A stretch of 53,790 nucleotides of DNA from Chromera velia (taxonomy: Eukaryota > Sar > Chromeraceae). The position numbers and the translations under genes are program-made. Every line of letters starts with the position of its first letter. The first letter of the stretch is position 1. The stretch lies in contig JAHBMJ010003011.1 in assembly GCA_018398765.1 (NCBI GenBank), positions 40,706 to 94,495 of the forward strand, in the 5' to 3' direction. Below are positions 1-20,346 of the stretch, piece after piece. Under the pieces are notes generated by a model. The model made no database searches. It was given only the letters and a program-made list of their open reading frames with translations, and had not been told where the DNA came from.

Positions 1-768
1 CTTCGGGGGGGCGGGGTCTTTGGGGGATTGGGAGGAGACGGCTCTGGAGGTTTCGTCAGACTGAGACATACTGACACTGGTCGCAAACAGAAGAGGTTCT
101 CTCGCAGTTCTCTCATGTCCTCTCTGGCTATGGCAGTCACGCAACAAAGGAGAATGCAAGTTGTCTCTTGAACGGCGACAAGCCGCATAGGTGTAGGGAG
201 AGTCAGGCTGACACTGCAGAAGTTTGTCGGTTGAATCATGTTGAATCGATCCGGGAGACATGTTTTGGACTTGACGCAAGCCCGGATCGCGGGCCCGCGA
301 CGGCCCGCGCGCGCGCGCGCGAGGCCAGCATGCGCGTCCCGGCCGCGCGCATGCATGCATGCAGAGCGCGAGCGATCGCGAAGTCATTTTCGAACGGGCA
401 TGCAGGAGCAAGGTCAGACATTGTTGAATCGGTCTTGGGCCGGGAACTTCAACTATTCTATAAAGTGCATGAAACGGACACTGCTGCAAAGAGACATCCA
501 TACATCTGTCTGAACACTTTTAATTTCGACGTTTGAACCCGAGCTGGCTGGCTGACACATCATTATGTATCTGATGCCAGCCCCGCAGTCTATGTAAAGC
601 TTTCTTCGAGCGAGACCCATTGACCATCCAATAACCAGCAGCGAGAATCAGCGGGAGTTTTCCACGTCTACTGAGTTGACCTGAATCGTTTTCCAAAGCA
701 AAGCTCTCTGCATTGAAGAAAGGCTGCAACGACTTGTCTCTGAGTCCTACGCGAAACCAAACCGAGGA
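1..768. promoter_or_regulatory. 5' flank of the metallopeptidase gene with a CpG/RY-rich patch
   Basis: No convincing gene lies here. Positions about 285-385 are extremely CpG-rich, with alternating GC runs, and carry overlapping TGCATGCA palindromes at 352-363. The patch lies about 400 bp upstream of the first recognised exon of the (+) gene and resembles GC-rich patches upstream of other genes in this window. The reading frame of that first exon stays open back to about 677, so an upstream exon carrying a signal peptide may lie in this interval or before the window. Short ORFs here overlap the CpG patch on both strands and show no recognisable domain. Confidence 0.4.
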
Positions 769-1222
769 ATGGAGGTCCGAGCAGGGTATCTGGCTTCAGG
801 CAACGATGTGGAGGCAAAATGGTGAGTGCATCGGTGTGTTGTACACAGTCTCTCACATGCAGGGGTGTGGGATGTTTTGACGTACATCAAGATGAGTGCC
901 TTAGGTGCTCTTTGGGGAGATGCTTGCGACAGAATATTTTCAAAGCTCGGTCTTTTGCAGCTGAGAGAACGGCATCTCGCATTGACGTATAGGTTCACAT
1001 GTCCAGAAGAAGACGGCATGCATGGGAACTTTCTAGGGCAGAAGGCTCAAGAAGTCTTCCAGACATCTTCCAGGTCTCTTGAAGCATGCCCAGCCACTCG
1101 AGCAAAAAGGCATTGCAGTTGGATTTCTGTGGCACGCATATATATAGAAAAATTAGGCGTCGTGTCTCCTCAGCTGCTGTACGTGCACCCATTCACTTAT
1201 CTCCGTAGACGGGTCGATTCGT

Positions 1223-1263
<41 letters not shown>

Positions 1264-2597
1264 GGATGCGTACAAGGAGGCATGCATGTACATCAGGTGC
1301 ACACACTTTGCAGGTGCACGGTGGAGGAGGCGTTCCAGATTTGCGAGGGCAACGACCAGATGTGCGGGTTCACCTTCCAGGGGGCCCAGGGGGAGACGGG
1401 ACAGGTGTACGTCTACTTCAAGGCACTCAACACAGACGCAGTCGACGGCGACAACGGCTGGTGCTACGTTTTGAGGCCCCAGGGGAAGACCAATAAGCCC
1501 GCAGCTGCTGTTGAGAAGGAGAAAGAGAAGGAGGGGCCAAAGAGGGGAGAGAGGGAAGAGAAAGTGGGGGGCGGAGAAGGGTACACAGAGCGGATTTGGA
1601 TTGAGGATTTGCCGGGCAGGACGGGCCGCTGTTTTCCGGTGACTGCGTTTGAGTGTGTGGATGCAGAGGCAGTGAGGGAGTGCAAGCGGGTGCTCGAGAA
1701 AATGCTTGGAGACGCAGACAGAGAGGTGATCGGTCGAATGTGCGACACGAAGGGGTTCGCTGTGGGGATCATTGGCAGGTCTCAGGTGAGTGCGATCGAA
1801 GTGATGGAGGTATTGTTTTCATTCACGCATGCTCATAAACGTGTGTACGTATGCAATCGAGGAGAAGAATCGTCACAAGAATGTCCAAAAGACGTCGGTT
1901 GTCTAATTTATCCGTGAATGTCACGTGAGTGAATGTGTGCATGTGCGTGTGCGTATGCGTATGCGTGTGTGCATGCGTGTGCGTGCGTGTGTGTGTGCGC
2001 GTGTCAAAGAGAGAGGGAGAGGGAGAGGGAGAGAGGAACAGAGAAAAAAAAAGCACAGAGAGAGAGAGAGAGATGTACTTGTTGCTTGCCTCGTAGTCTC
2101 GCGTTCGTGTCTGGCTGAAGGGTGTGTTCGTGATTGGTGCAGCCAGACACATTCACCAACGAAGTGTGTCTCCTTGAACGTCTGTGTCATGCAGGTGGGA
2201 TCGGATTTGCCCCCTCACTCGTTTCTGAAGAACATGAAGACGTTTGACGGTCGTCCGTTTGATGAGGGCACGAGGGGGGTGGGGGGAACGAAGCATGTGC
2301 CTTTGACGTCAGTCTTGCTTTTCGGTTCCTTTCTGCCGGCACATCTTTGTTTTTTTTTGTCATCTTTTCTTCTTATCCCTTTGTCAGGCCGTCCTTTCCT
2401 TGTCGGTCGGTCTTTCCTCAGTTTGTCAGTCAATCTTCGGTTTCCTTGTCTGTCAGTTTTTCCTCTTTTTGCGTCTATAAGTCGTTTTTCTCCCTTTCTC
2501 CGAACGTTTCTTTTCTTGAGAATGTGTCTGTCTGTCCGTCCGTCTGTCTGTCTGTCTGTCTGTCCGTCCGTCCGTCCGTCCGTCCGTCTGTCCGTCC

Positions 2598-2633
<36 letters not shown>

Positions 2634-2674
2634 GAAGTGAAGAAAAGACGAGATAGTCTGTCTGTCTGTCCGTC

Positions 2675-2725
<51 letters not shown>

Positions 2726-2789
2726 CTGTCTGTTCTGTCCGTCCGGCCGGCCGTCTGTCTGTCTGTCTGTCTGTCCGTCCGTCCGTCCA

Positions 2790-2820
<31 letters not shown>

Positions 2821-2903
2821 GGCTGCCTGCCGGTCTGTCTGTCTGTCTGTCTTTCTGTCTGCCTGTCTGTCTGTCTATCTTTCTGTCTGTCTGTCTGTCC
2901 GTC

Positions 2904-2974
<71 letters not shown>

Positions 2975-2990
2975 CTGTCTGTCTGTCTTA

Positions 2991-3031
<41 letters not shown>

Positions 3032-3135
3032 CTGTCTGTCTGTCTGTCTGTCTTATCTGTCTGTCTGTCTGTCTTTCTTTCTGTCCGTCCGGCCGGCCGT
3101 CTGTCTGTCTGTCTGTCTGTCCGTCCGTCCGTCCA

Positions 3136-3201
<66 letters not shown>

Positions 3202-4029
3202 GGTCTTGCTGGTGGGGTCTCGGTGTATGTGGTTGCTCCGTCGATTCGAATATGTTTCGTGTTTGAACGTACTTGTTTGCACGTGTATGATTCAATCTTG
3301 GATGTGCATGTGGAATTGTTCTGTTCTGGCCAGGTCTGTGGGTGAGGAGAACGTGCTGATGTGGGACGTGGACCGTTACTCGTCTGAGTCAATTCTCGTG
3401 CACGAATTTGCGCACTCAGTGATGGAGACGGGATTCTCCTCTGCCCAGGCGGACCGGATAGCGAGAATCTACGAAAACTGTCTGAAGCAGAGGGGGTGCT
3501 CCAAGAGTCTGTACATGTACTCGACCAAGGATGAACTCTGGGCCAACGGGAGCCAAGCCTGGTTTCATGCGATTGCCCGGACAGACGTCAACAGAGGGAT
3601 AGTCACCAGGCAGGCACTCAAGAAGGAACACCCGGACCTTTCAGAACTGATGGAAGAGGTCTGTTGCCTTCCTACCTGTCTGCCTGCTTGGGTGGTCGTT
3701 TCGAAAGACATTGAAAGAAGAGCTGTGTGCATGTGGTAAGAAGCTTTGTGACTCTGCACCTCTTTCTGTCTACATGTTGTTGCATCTGCTCAGCGACAAA
3801 ACCTCGTTGTCAAGAGACACCTGCTCCCTGTACTGCTGCGATTGAGGACACAGAGAGACACAGACATGTTCTTCTCATTCCTGCGTGCATGCAGGTTTAC
3901 GGCAACGGAACATGGTTGTACAGAGACACTTGCCCCAAACCGACGAAGTGGGCCCCCCTCCCTGCCTCCTCCTCTTCCTCGAGCAGCAACAGGACAAGAC
4001 CAGCGTATGCACGGACCAGAAAGCAGTAG
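769..4029 (+). CDS. Zincin-like metallopeptidase with N-terminal Cys-rich (PAN/apple-like) domain
   Basis: Proposed join: 769-821, 1314-1785, 2195-2307, 3334-3658, 3895-4029. All junctions are GT..AG with matching phase, giving 365 residues from the ATG at 769. Residues 8-75 form a Cys-containing module (motifs WCTVEEAFQIC, CGFTFQG, NGWCYVLR) that looks PAN/apple-like. A charged linker follows. The catalytic part has HEFAH at residues 236-240 (HEXXH zinc site) and a downstream DELWANGSQAWF, whose Glu280 is a plausible third zinc ligand. HEXXH plus a downstream acid is the zincin signature; the substrate is unknown. The last intron ends in gcatgcag. Intron 3 (2308-3333) is almost entirely tetranucleotide repeat. 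The true start is uncertain, because the frame is open upstream of 769 and a secretion signal may lie in a missed exon. Family assignment is by motif only. Confidence 0.72.
1228..1261. repeat. (CTGT)n tetranucleotide microsatellite in an intron
   Basis: A perfect TGTC run in the first intron of the metallopeptidase gene. It is the same unit that is greatly expanded in intron 3. Confidence 0.9.
2524..3203. repeat. Expanded (CTGT/CCGT)n tetranucleotide tract filling intron 3
   Basis: About 680 bp of TGTC units interspersed with CGTC variants and a few interruptions (a non-repeat stretch near 2635-2655, and GGCCGG variants near 2743-2750 and 3090-3097). The tract is bounded by the exon ending at 2307 and the exon starting at 3334. 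It is strongly strand-asymmetric: the + strand is pyrimidine-rich and almost free of A. It produces long spurious Ser-Val-Cys-Leu ORFs on + and Thr-Asp-Arg-Gln ORFs on -. These are not genes. Confidence 0.95.
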
Positions 4030-6411
4030 CCTCAAAAAGTGCAAATTGAAAGATTGTAAGACTCAATCGGTGTACATGTGGATAGTGCCCGTCTTCAGTA
4101 ATGGAGGAAATCAAACAAGGGTTTTGGGGAAAGGCCGTTCTGCGTGAAATGAAGATGAGACAGTCTCGAAAGACGACAGCCTGTCAGAGGTTTCCCAGGC
4201 CGATCGAGACAACCCGGTCGTATCTGGACCCAGACACAGCAACAGTCAGCACTGCTGTGTCTTGGGCGAGGGTGTGTGTGAGAGTACAGACTGCGTCTTG
4301 CAAACAAGAAGAGAAGCAGAAGGAAAAGGAGGCTGAACAAAGCATGTTTAGAGAAAAGACGCAAGACGATCTAGTCTCCAAAGACAGCGCCGTAGCAGAT
4401 ATCCCTTGAAACCGGGTGCCAGTGGATCCCTTAGATACATTCTTTGGGATGGAAGGTTTGGATGGCGAGGACTTTTGATTAGTGCAACACAAAGGACTGA
4501 GAGAGACTCAGTCAACAAAGGTTCGTTTACGAGCAAAGCTGCACGAGAATGTTTAGAGAGAATTGGACACTGGCAAAACGACGGAGCAGCAAAAAATGTT
4601 AATTACAGTTTGATATAGACAAGAAAAGTTATATGTATAACAAGTTATACTATAATCTACAGTATTATAAGATTTTTTCTTAGATTTTTTTTTATATTAT
4701 AGTTGTTATTATATATACTTAAAGTTTTAAACATATTCCTAGATTTTTTCAAAGTTTTTTTTTGTTCAATCAGAACAATTATATACATCATTAATTGAAG
4801 TTTACCTAAATGAGCTTCCTTCTAATTTTTCAGTTTGATGATTTTGTCACCAATGACTCATTATCATCATATATCGTCGCCATCAATTTATTTCAATTAA
4901 GTGACTTCTAAGCGTTTAGTGGGAAGTACAAGCAGGGAAGAGGATGGCGTTATAAGGTGGCATGGTATGGTTGGCACTCAACATCATATGAAGCAGCCTC
5001 GCTCATGTACAAGCACGCCCTGCCAGAAGTGGAAGAGTTTGAGAAGAAATGTAGTTGTTAAGCTAGTTACCAAATATTGCCGAGTGAGGGTCCATCATTA
5101 ATAATCTGCCTTGCATGTCATGACTTGCCGAACGCTAGACACCTATTATGAGCCGATGGCGAATCATTGGCGATGGCGTATGGTAATAATAATAATAATA
5201 ATAATAATGATGATGATGATGAAGTGTCTAGTATTTAATTATGTTCAATTTAATGCGTTTATATAGCGACCAGTTTCAAGTTGGTGACAACGCACTGGCA
5301 TAAGGCAGTTTGATTTTAAAGCATCAATAAGCCTATAGCAATATAACTTTTTATAAGCTTGCTAGTAAGCTTGCCAAGTAAAAATTAAATATATAAAAAT
5401 AGGTAAAATCCTCATACTCGCAGCATGACCTAAAGCGTGACTCCACTATCACTAATCACTAAACTAATCACTAGCTAATTAAAATTCGATCCAGAAATCT
5501 TTTTTTCGTTTTTGAATTCCTAGCCTAAAATCCTAGCTACCTGCAGAGTAGGCCCAATTTATTTTCAATTTACAACGTATATACTGGCATAATACTGCAT
5601 GCATCTCATTGAATACATACAATTGAATAACGCATTTTTCCGAAGTGACGGCGAAGTCGCATTATCATCTAACTCATGCATGTTTCTTTTGCATGATTTT
5701 TTACTGACAGCTCAAACCACTTTGGTTAGGCAAAAGACGATAGCCAGCCGGATAGTCAGCATACGACTGACGTGACAGCTGGAAAATTTCCCCCCAGGAA
5801 AAAACAATTGTTTCACATTCTTGACACACTGAACGACACCAGACACCAGCTCACTTGAAAAGACAAGGACTGGTTATTATTTTCCATCTTTAAAATATTC
5901 CCATTGCAACCTATGCATCACAAGGCGCAGTTGAATTATGCAAAAAGTGGAGTGCGGCTCTCACTCGCATGGGCACATGCAAACACGAGGCACAAAGGGG
6001 CAGTGCAAACGTGACAAGCATAAAGGCTCAGACAAAGCAAGCTGAGCACAACCAGTCACTCACAGTGCAAGCGCGCGCACTGCATGCGATACGACACCAT
6101 CATCCAGATTGTGGCATGAATCTACTAAAAACTCAGAACGACTGCGTTCGCGCTCGAGACCAAGATTCAAGCAAGCAGACTGTACATCGCAGAAACGGAG
6201 AGCCAAACAGAACCAAATCCAAAGACGTGTCCACTCACTCTTCTCCCCTTTTGGAAGAAGACGAACGAACCAACTTAGAACTCCGATCGCCCCTCTCCCC
6301 TCTTGCTTGCTCCGCTTCCATCCTCCATCTGACTCATTTTCTCAGTGCCCCAAAGCTAAATATCTTGCCTCGGAAGGAAATTTTGGTCCCGAGTTCCATA
6401 CAACCTCCCAT
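4030..6411. other. Intergenic: 3' flank, AT-rich island, no gene recognised
   Basis: 4030-4620 has gene-like base composition and is probably 3' UTR or flank of the metallopeptidase gene. From about 4620 to 5900 the sequence becomes strongly AT-rich, with poly-T tracts, scattered TTATAA-like words and a trinucleotide run (AAT then GAT) at about 5187-5222. 5900-6411 returns to mixed composition and lies 3' of the (-) Kazal gene. I see no ORF with recognisable domains and no clear terminal repeats. Confidence 0.6.
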
Positions 6412-8466
6412 TCACCCGAGACGGATGCCTTTCTCTCCTTCTGCAGGAGCATCGCGACTGAGAAGAATGCCTTTCTCTGCTTCTGCTTCATCAAGACGGC
6501 GGAAAAGGATCTTCTCTCCCCCAGAAGCATCGCGACTCAGCAGAATGCCCTTCTCTGCCTGAGGAGTTCCCTCCTCGTCCGTGTGTTGGATCGCATCAGG
6601 AGAAGGGAGAGCCTCTACAGACAGGTCTGCACCAACCTGCAGGCGACGGCCGTAATACCCGTATCCGTTGTAACCCCCTCTGCCAAAGACGGTGCCGATC
6701 TTTCCAAAGTTGTTGCCGTTCCACTGGTTGAAGTTCTGAGTGTATCGTCTACTGAAGTAGTTCTGTCTGCGCTGATCAAACCAGGGGCCGTTGACGAACC
6801 CGAAGTTCTGCTTCTCATAATCCTCCTCTTCCTCTGGAGTGACCACACCGATCTCATCAGGGGATACGGCGGTATCCTGATGGGTCTGGGTAGGGGGAAG
6901 GGGGATCTGCAAAGGTCGGGAGGAGACAGGAAGGAAGGAAGGAAGGAAGGAAGAAAGAAAAGGGTTTGATGCCAGTCGAATGGTCAGAGAGCGAGGATGT
7001 GGGTAAAGTGCTAAAAGAAAACTCCAGAGAGACGACACAGGAGGGTCTTGCGAGAAGCAGTGAGGGAAAGGTCGAAAGGGGGGTGGGGGAGCTGTAACAT
7101 TCCAAAGGCACACTCAAGAAACGCGAAAGGGCAAGCAGACGATCAAAGGAAAGGGAAGGAAGGAAGAGAGAAAATTGAAGAAGACATTGTTGACGGCAGG
7201 AGGGCACGAGCACAGAAGAGGTGGACAAGAGCGTTTGTTTGCAAGAGAAGAACAACGAGAGCCATGGAGAAACTGTCTCGAGGACTTTTGGGAGAGAGGT
7301 TGAGGAGTAGAGTGGTGGGNNNNNNNNNNNNNNNNNNNNNNNNNNNNNNNNNNNNNNNNNNNNNNNNNNNNNNNNNNNNNNNNNNNNNNNNNNNNNNNNN
7401 NNNNNNNNNNNNNNNNNNNNNNNNNNNNNNNNNNNNNNNNNNNNNNNNNNNNNNNNNNNNNNNNNNNNNNNNNNNNNNNNNNNNNNNNNNNNNNNNNNNN
7501 NNNNNNNNNNNNNNNNNNNNNNNNNNNNNNNNNNNNNNNNNNNNNNNNNNNNNNNNNNNNNNNNNNNNNNNNNNNNNNNNNNNNNNNNNNNNNNNNNNNN
7601 NNNNNNNNNNNNNNNNNNNNNNNNNNNNNNNNNGGGGGGGGGGGGGGGGGGGAAGAATGGAGGCTCAGATCTGAGTACCCAACCCCGCAGAGAAACAGAC
7701 AAGAGAAGTACAAAGTGAGAAAGAGGCTCACCGTTTCAGGAGATTCAGCAGAGAGTTCAGGGGTCTCTATCTCTTGAAGGCGACGGCCATAATATCCGTA
7801 GCCGTTGTATCCTCCTCGGCCTCCTCCGAAGACAGTGCCGATGTTGCCATAATTATTCCCATTCCAGGTGTTGAAGTTCTGAGTGTACCCACCGTTGAAG
7901 TAGTTCTGGGGGCCGTTCAAGAAACCCAGGTTCAGACTAATAAACTTGTCAGCGTTCTGCTCCTCTGGGGAGACGACGCCGATCTCTTCTGAAGGGACGG
8001 CACTCTCGTCGCTCGGGGGAGCAGCAGCTTGCTCAGTCTGATGAAGAGGAGTGTCTTCAGTTGTCACAAGACCGACGTCAGAGACAGTCTCTGCCAACCG
8101 GCGACCCTGACGGGACCCAGAGCGCCAGGGGAAGGAGGGGAAAGGGAAGCCAGGACGAGGGAAGGGCCGAGGCCGACTGGGGCCTTCAGGTCGAGGGAAT
8201 GGGCGCGGACGGCCTGGGCCTTCGGGCCTGGGGAAGGGACGAGGACGACCAGGGCGACAGGCCCCATCATAAGCCTTTCGGGCACCAGCGGCCCTCCGTG
8301 TGCAGTCGTTCGGGTACGTGCGTCCGTTTCTGCCACACACAGGCATGTAGTTCTGGGCGCAGAATCCTCCGGGGCCCCCGTGGCGTGACGCTGCCGAACC
8401 GCCTCGCTGCTCTTGGGCATGGAGCGCAGGAACGACAGTAAAGAGAAGAAGGCAGGCTTTCAACAT
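6412..8466 (-). CDS. Secreted Kazal-domain protein with duplicated Asn/Gly/Tyr module and RRL-type cleavage-like sites
   Basis: Two exons, complement(join(6412-6906, 7732-8466)), phase 0, 409 residues. The intron contains the gap at 7320-7633. Residues 1-18 are a signal peptide. Residues 36-70 form a Kazal serine-protease-inhibitor-like domain (PVCGRNGRTYPNDC) with Cys36, 44, 55 and 70 at the classical spacings (7, then 10). The two Cys that would form the 1-5 disulfide are absent. Residues 73-107 are three copies of RPRPFPRPEGP. A module with EIGVV, LGFLNGP/FGFVNGP, YTQNFN, WNGNN and IGTVFG, ending in YGYYGRRLQ, occurs once in each exon (about 150-231 and 260-335), which suggests exon duplication. 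The tail repeats EKGILLSRDA. RRLAE (122-126), RRLQE (228-232), RRLQV (332-336) and RRLDE (381-385) resemble the apicomplexan TEXEL/PEXEL processing motif. Likely extracellular or exported; a wall or adhesion role is inference. Confidence 0.85.
7320..7633. other. Assembly gap (Ns)
   Basis: A run of 314 Ns inside the intron of the Kazal gene, followed by a long poly-G tract. Both splice sites are outside the gap and their phases match, so the coding model does not depend on the missing bases. Confidence 0.98.
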
Positions 8467-9389
8467 TGCACAGGCCAGAACGGGATGTTTAAAGGAAACA
8501 AAGTGAACTATTGGTCGATTTTCGTTTCTGCTTTCTCACAGGAGAGGAGATTTCAGTGTCACAGACTGTCGACGTATCTGCTGAACCCAAGAGTGCAAAG
8601 GTTGAAGAAACCAAAGAAACGGAACGAGCCAAAGTGCTGGAATGAATGAATGGAAAGGAGTGGGCGGTTTGGAATCCAACTCAAAGGCGGAGCGATCGTT
8701 CGATTCTTTTTTGGGACAGTTGTGCTCAAGTCCCGAAGATTTTTGAAGCCGGTTTGCTCATGGTTTGCTCTGCGCTTCGCGGTTCGCTGCATGCATGGTG
8801 GGTGGGTAATTAAGAATTCGCCATTCGAAGAAGGGTTCTTTCCGACGCGCTCGCGTGCGTCAATCCGCGCGGGAATACATGTTTTCCGACATGGCCCCGG
8901 AAAGCGAAGCGGGGGGCACTTATACCAAACAATTCCTCATGTGACACATGGCCCCGGAAAGCGAAACGGAGGGCACTTACCAAACAATAATAATTTAACA
9001 ATTCCCTTGGGCACATGTATATCGGCACATACATTTAACGTAAAAAAAAAGGCCTCGAAAAGTCTGTTTCTGAATTGGTCTATGAAATTATATAAAATAT
9101 AAAAAATGCGTGACCGGAAGCGCCGGCCGGTCGAGCACCTGCATGGCAGACATCAAATTAATGGTCCATTTTTCCTATTTTCCGAGACCATTCACAAATA
9201 ATCGCGATAATTTGCAAACTTGTTTATATAAGTTATATACAGTTGTACAATTAATGTTTTAAAAAAACACACAAACCTGCATAGATAAAAATTGAGATGT
9301 GAAACGTATAACAGATTTGTACTCATTCAAAAATACATCTGTTACACGCAGCTTTAAAGTTCTAATATTATATAGAGTACATGTAATAT
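8467..9389. other. Intergenic: promoter side of the Kazal gene, with a small tandem duplication
   Basis: A GC-richer 5' flank of the (-) Kazal gene with TGCATGCA at 8788-8795. At about 8890-8990 a segment of about 45 bp containing GGCCCCGGAAAGCGAA, GGGCACTTA and CCAAACAAT occurs twice in tandem with a few differences. From about 9000 the sequence is AT-rich with no ORF of interest. Confidence 0.5.
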
Positions 9390-9849
9390 TACGTATGCCG
9401 GGGGCAAGTGGGGTGCTTTTTGCCCCCCCTTCTGCATAGGAGACCGGCGCTTTTCCGTAAAAAACTCGTTCTCATAATTGGTAAGGAGTTAGAAGCTGAA
9501 ACTTTGTATAAGAAGACGTTGTAACGATAGAAAAAGAACTATGGAACAGATTTTTTATATCATTTCTAGAAACATAGGCTACCATACAAATTTTATAAGT
9601 TTCATACCGTTTTTTTTACTATTCAAAACTGTTAAAAAATGGCCTTAAAATCAAAAAATTTGTATGGCAGCCTATGTTTCTAGAAATGATATAAAAAATC
9701 TGTTTCATAGTTCTTTTTCTATCGTTACAACGTCTTCTTACACAAAGTTTGAGCTTCTAACTCCTTACCAATTATGAAAACGAGTTTTTTATAGAAATGC
9801 GCCGCTTTAGGGGGGCAAAAAGCGCCCTACTCGCCCCCGACATGCGTAT
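9390..9849. mobile_element. Near-perfect 460-bp inverted repeat (MITE/foldback-like element)
   Basis: The left end (ACGTATGCCGGGGGC...) and the reverse complement of the right end (ACGCATGTCGGGGGC...) match, and the similarity continues inward for about 200 bp per arm at an estimated 95% or more by eye. The arms flank a central AT-rich loop of about 60 bp (about 9595-9655). Arm content includes GGCGC/poly-C near the ends, AATTGGTAAGGAGTTAGAAGCT, and TCATTTCTAGAAACATAGGCT near the loop. There is no coding capacity, which fits a non-autonomous foldback element. A transcript across it would form one long hairpin. I could not define a target-site duplication with confidence. Confidence 0.8.
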
Positions 9850-10371
9850 CATTCATAATTTCCATTCCTAGTATTCTTTTCTTATAGAGATATATTTCTA
9901 TCTGGTGCAAACTCGTGACTCGTCATCGTTACTGACATCGTATCCCATGTTTAGAAACTCAATAAGTCATATTTGTTTATATTATTAATCATTCTTCCAA
10001 TGCCTGCAGACATCAATTAATTTAATCAAATCATATGAACCAACCGTTTTATAGTTATTTAAGCCAGGTTGATGGACTTCGAAACTAACTTCAAAGGTTT
10101 CCATACAGATCCATTTGATTGGAGACCTTCGCGTGGGCCTTCTTCATCATGTTGGCGGGGGCAGAAGGAACTCCCGGTACCTGTTTTTGTATGAATATGA
10201 CATTCAGGTGTACACACGGTTCGTTCATTCAGACTCCCTAGATTTGCGCAACAACAGGATCAAGTTTGACCAAGTTGGTTGAATATCCTGCTCCTCGTCT
10301 GACACAACGTCTGTATGGACGTGCAGAAGCGCGGGAGGGAAAATTCAGTGCACCGGCAGTAAGGGAAGAAC
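9850..10371. other. Intergenic AT-rich spacer, 3' of the calpain gene
   Basis: AT-rich sequence without a recognised gene. From about 10230 the composition rises toward the last calpain exon (-), so part of 10230-10371 is probably calpain 3' UTR. Confidence 0.4.

Positions 10372-20346
<9,975 letters not shown>

Noticed and set aside
2215-3392. Long ORFs on both strands over the CTGT/CCGT array
   Set aside because: Pure tetranucleotide translation (Leu-Ser-Val-Cys or Thr-Asp-Arg-Gln). The tract lies inside an intron whose flanking exons join in phase.
4101-4618. Two ORFs just after the metallopeptidase stop
   Set aside because: No recognisable domain. More likely 3' UTR or flank.
6109-6969. 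286-codon + ORF overlapping the Kazal gene
   Set aside because: Antisense shadow of the second Kazal exon. Composition is explained by the (-) reading frame with repeated modules.
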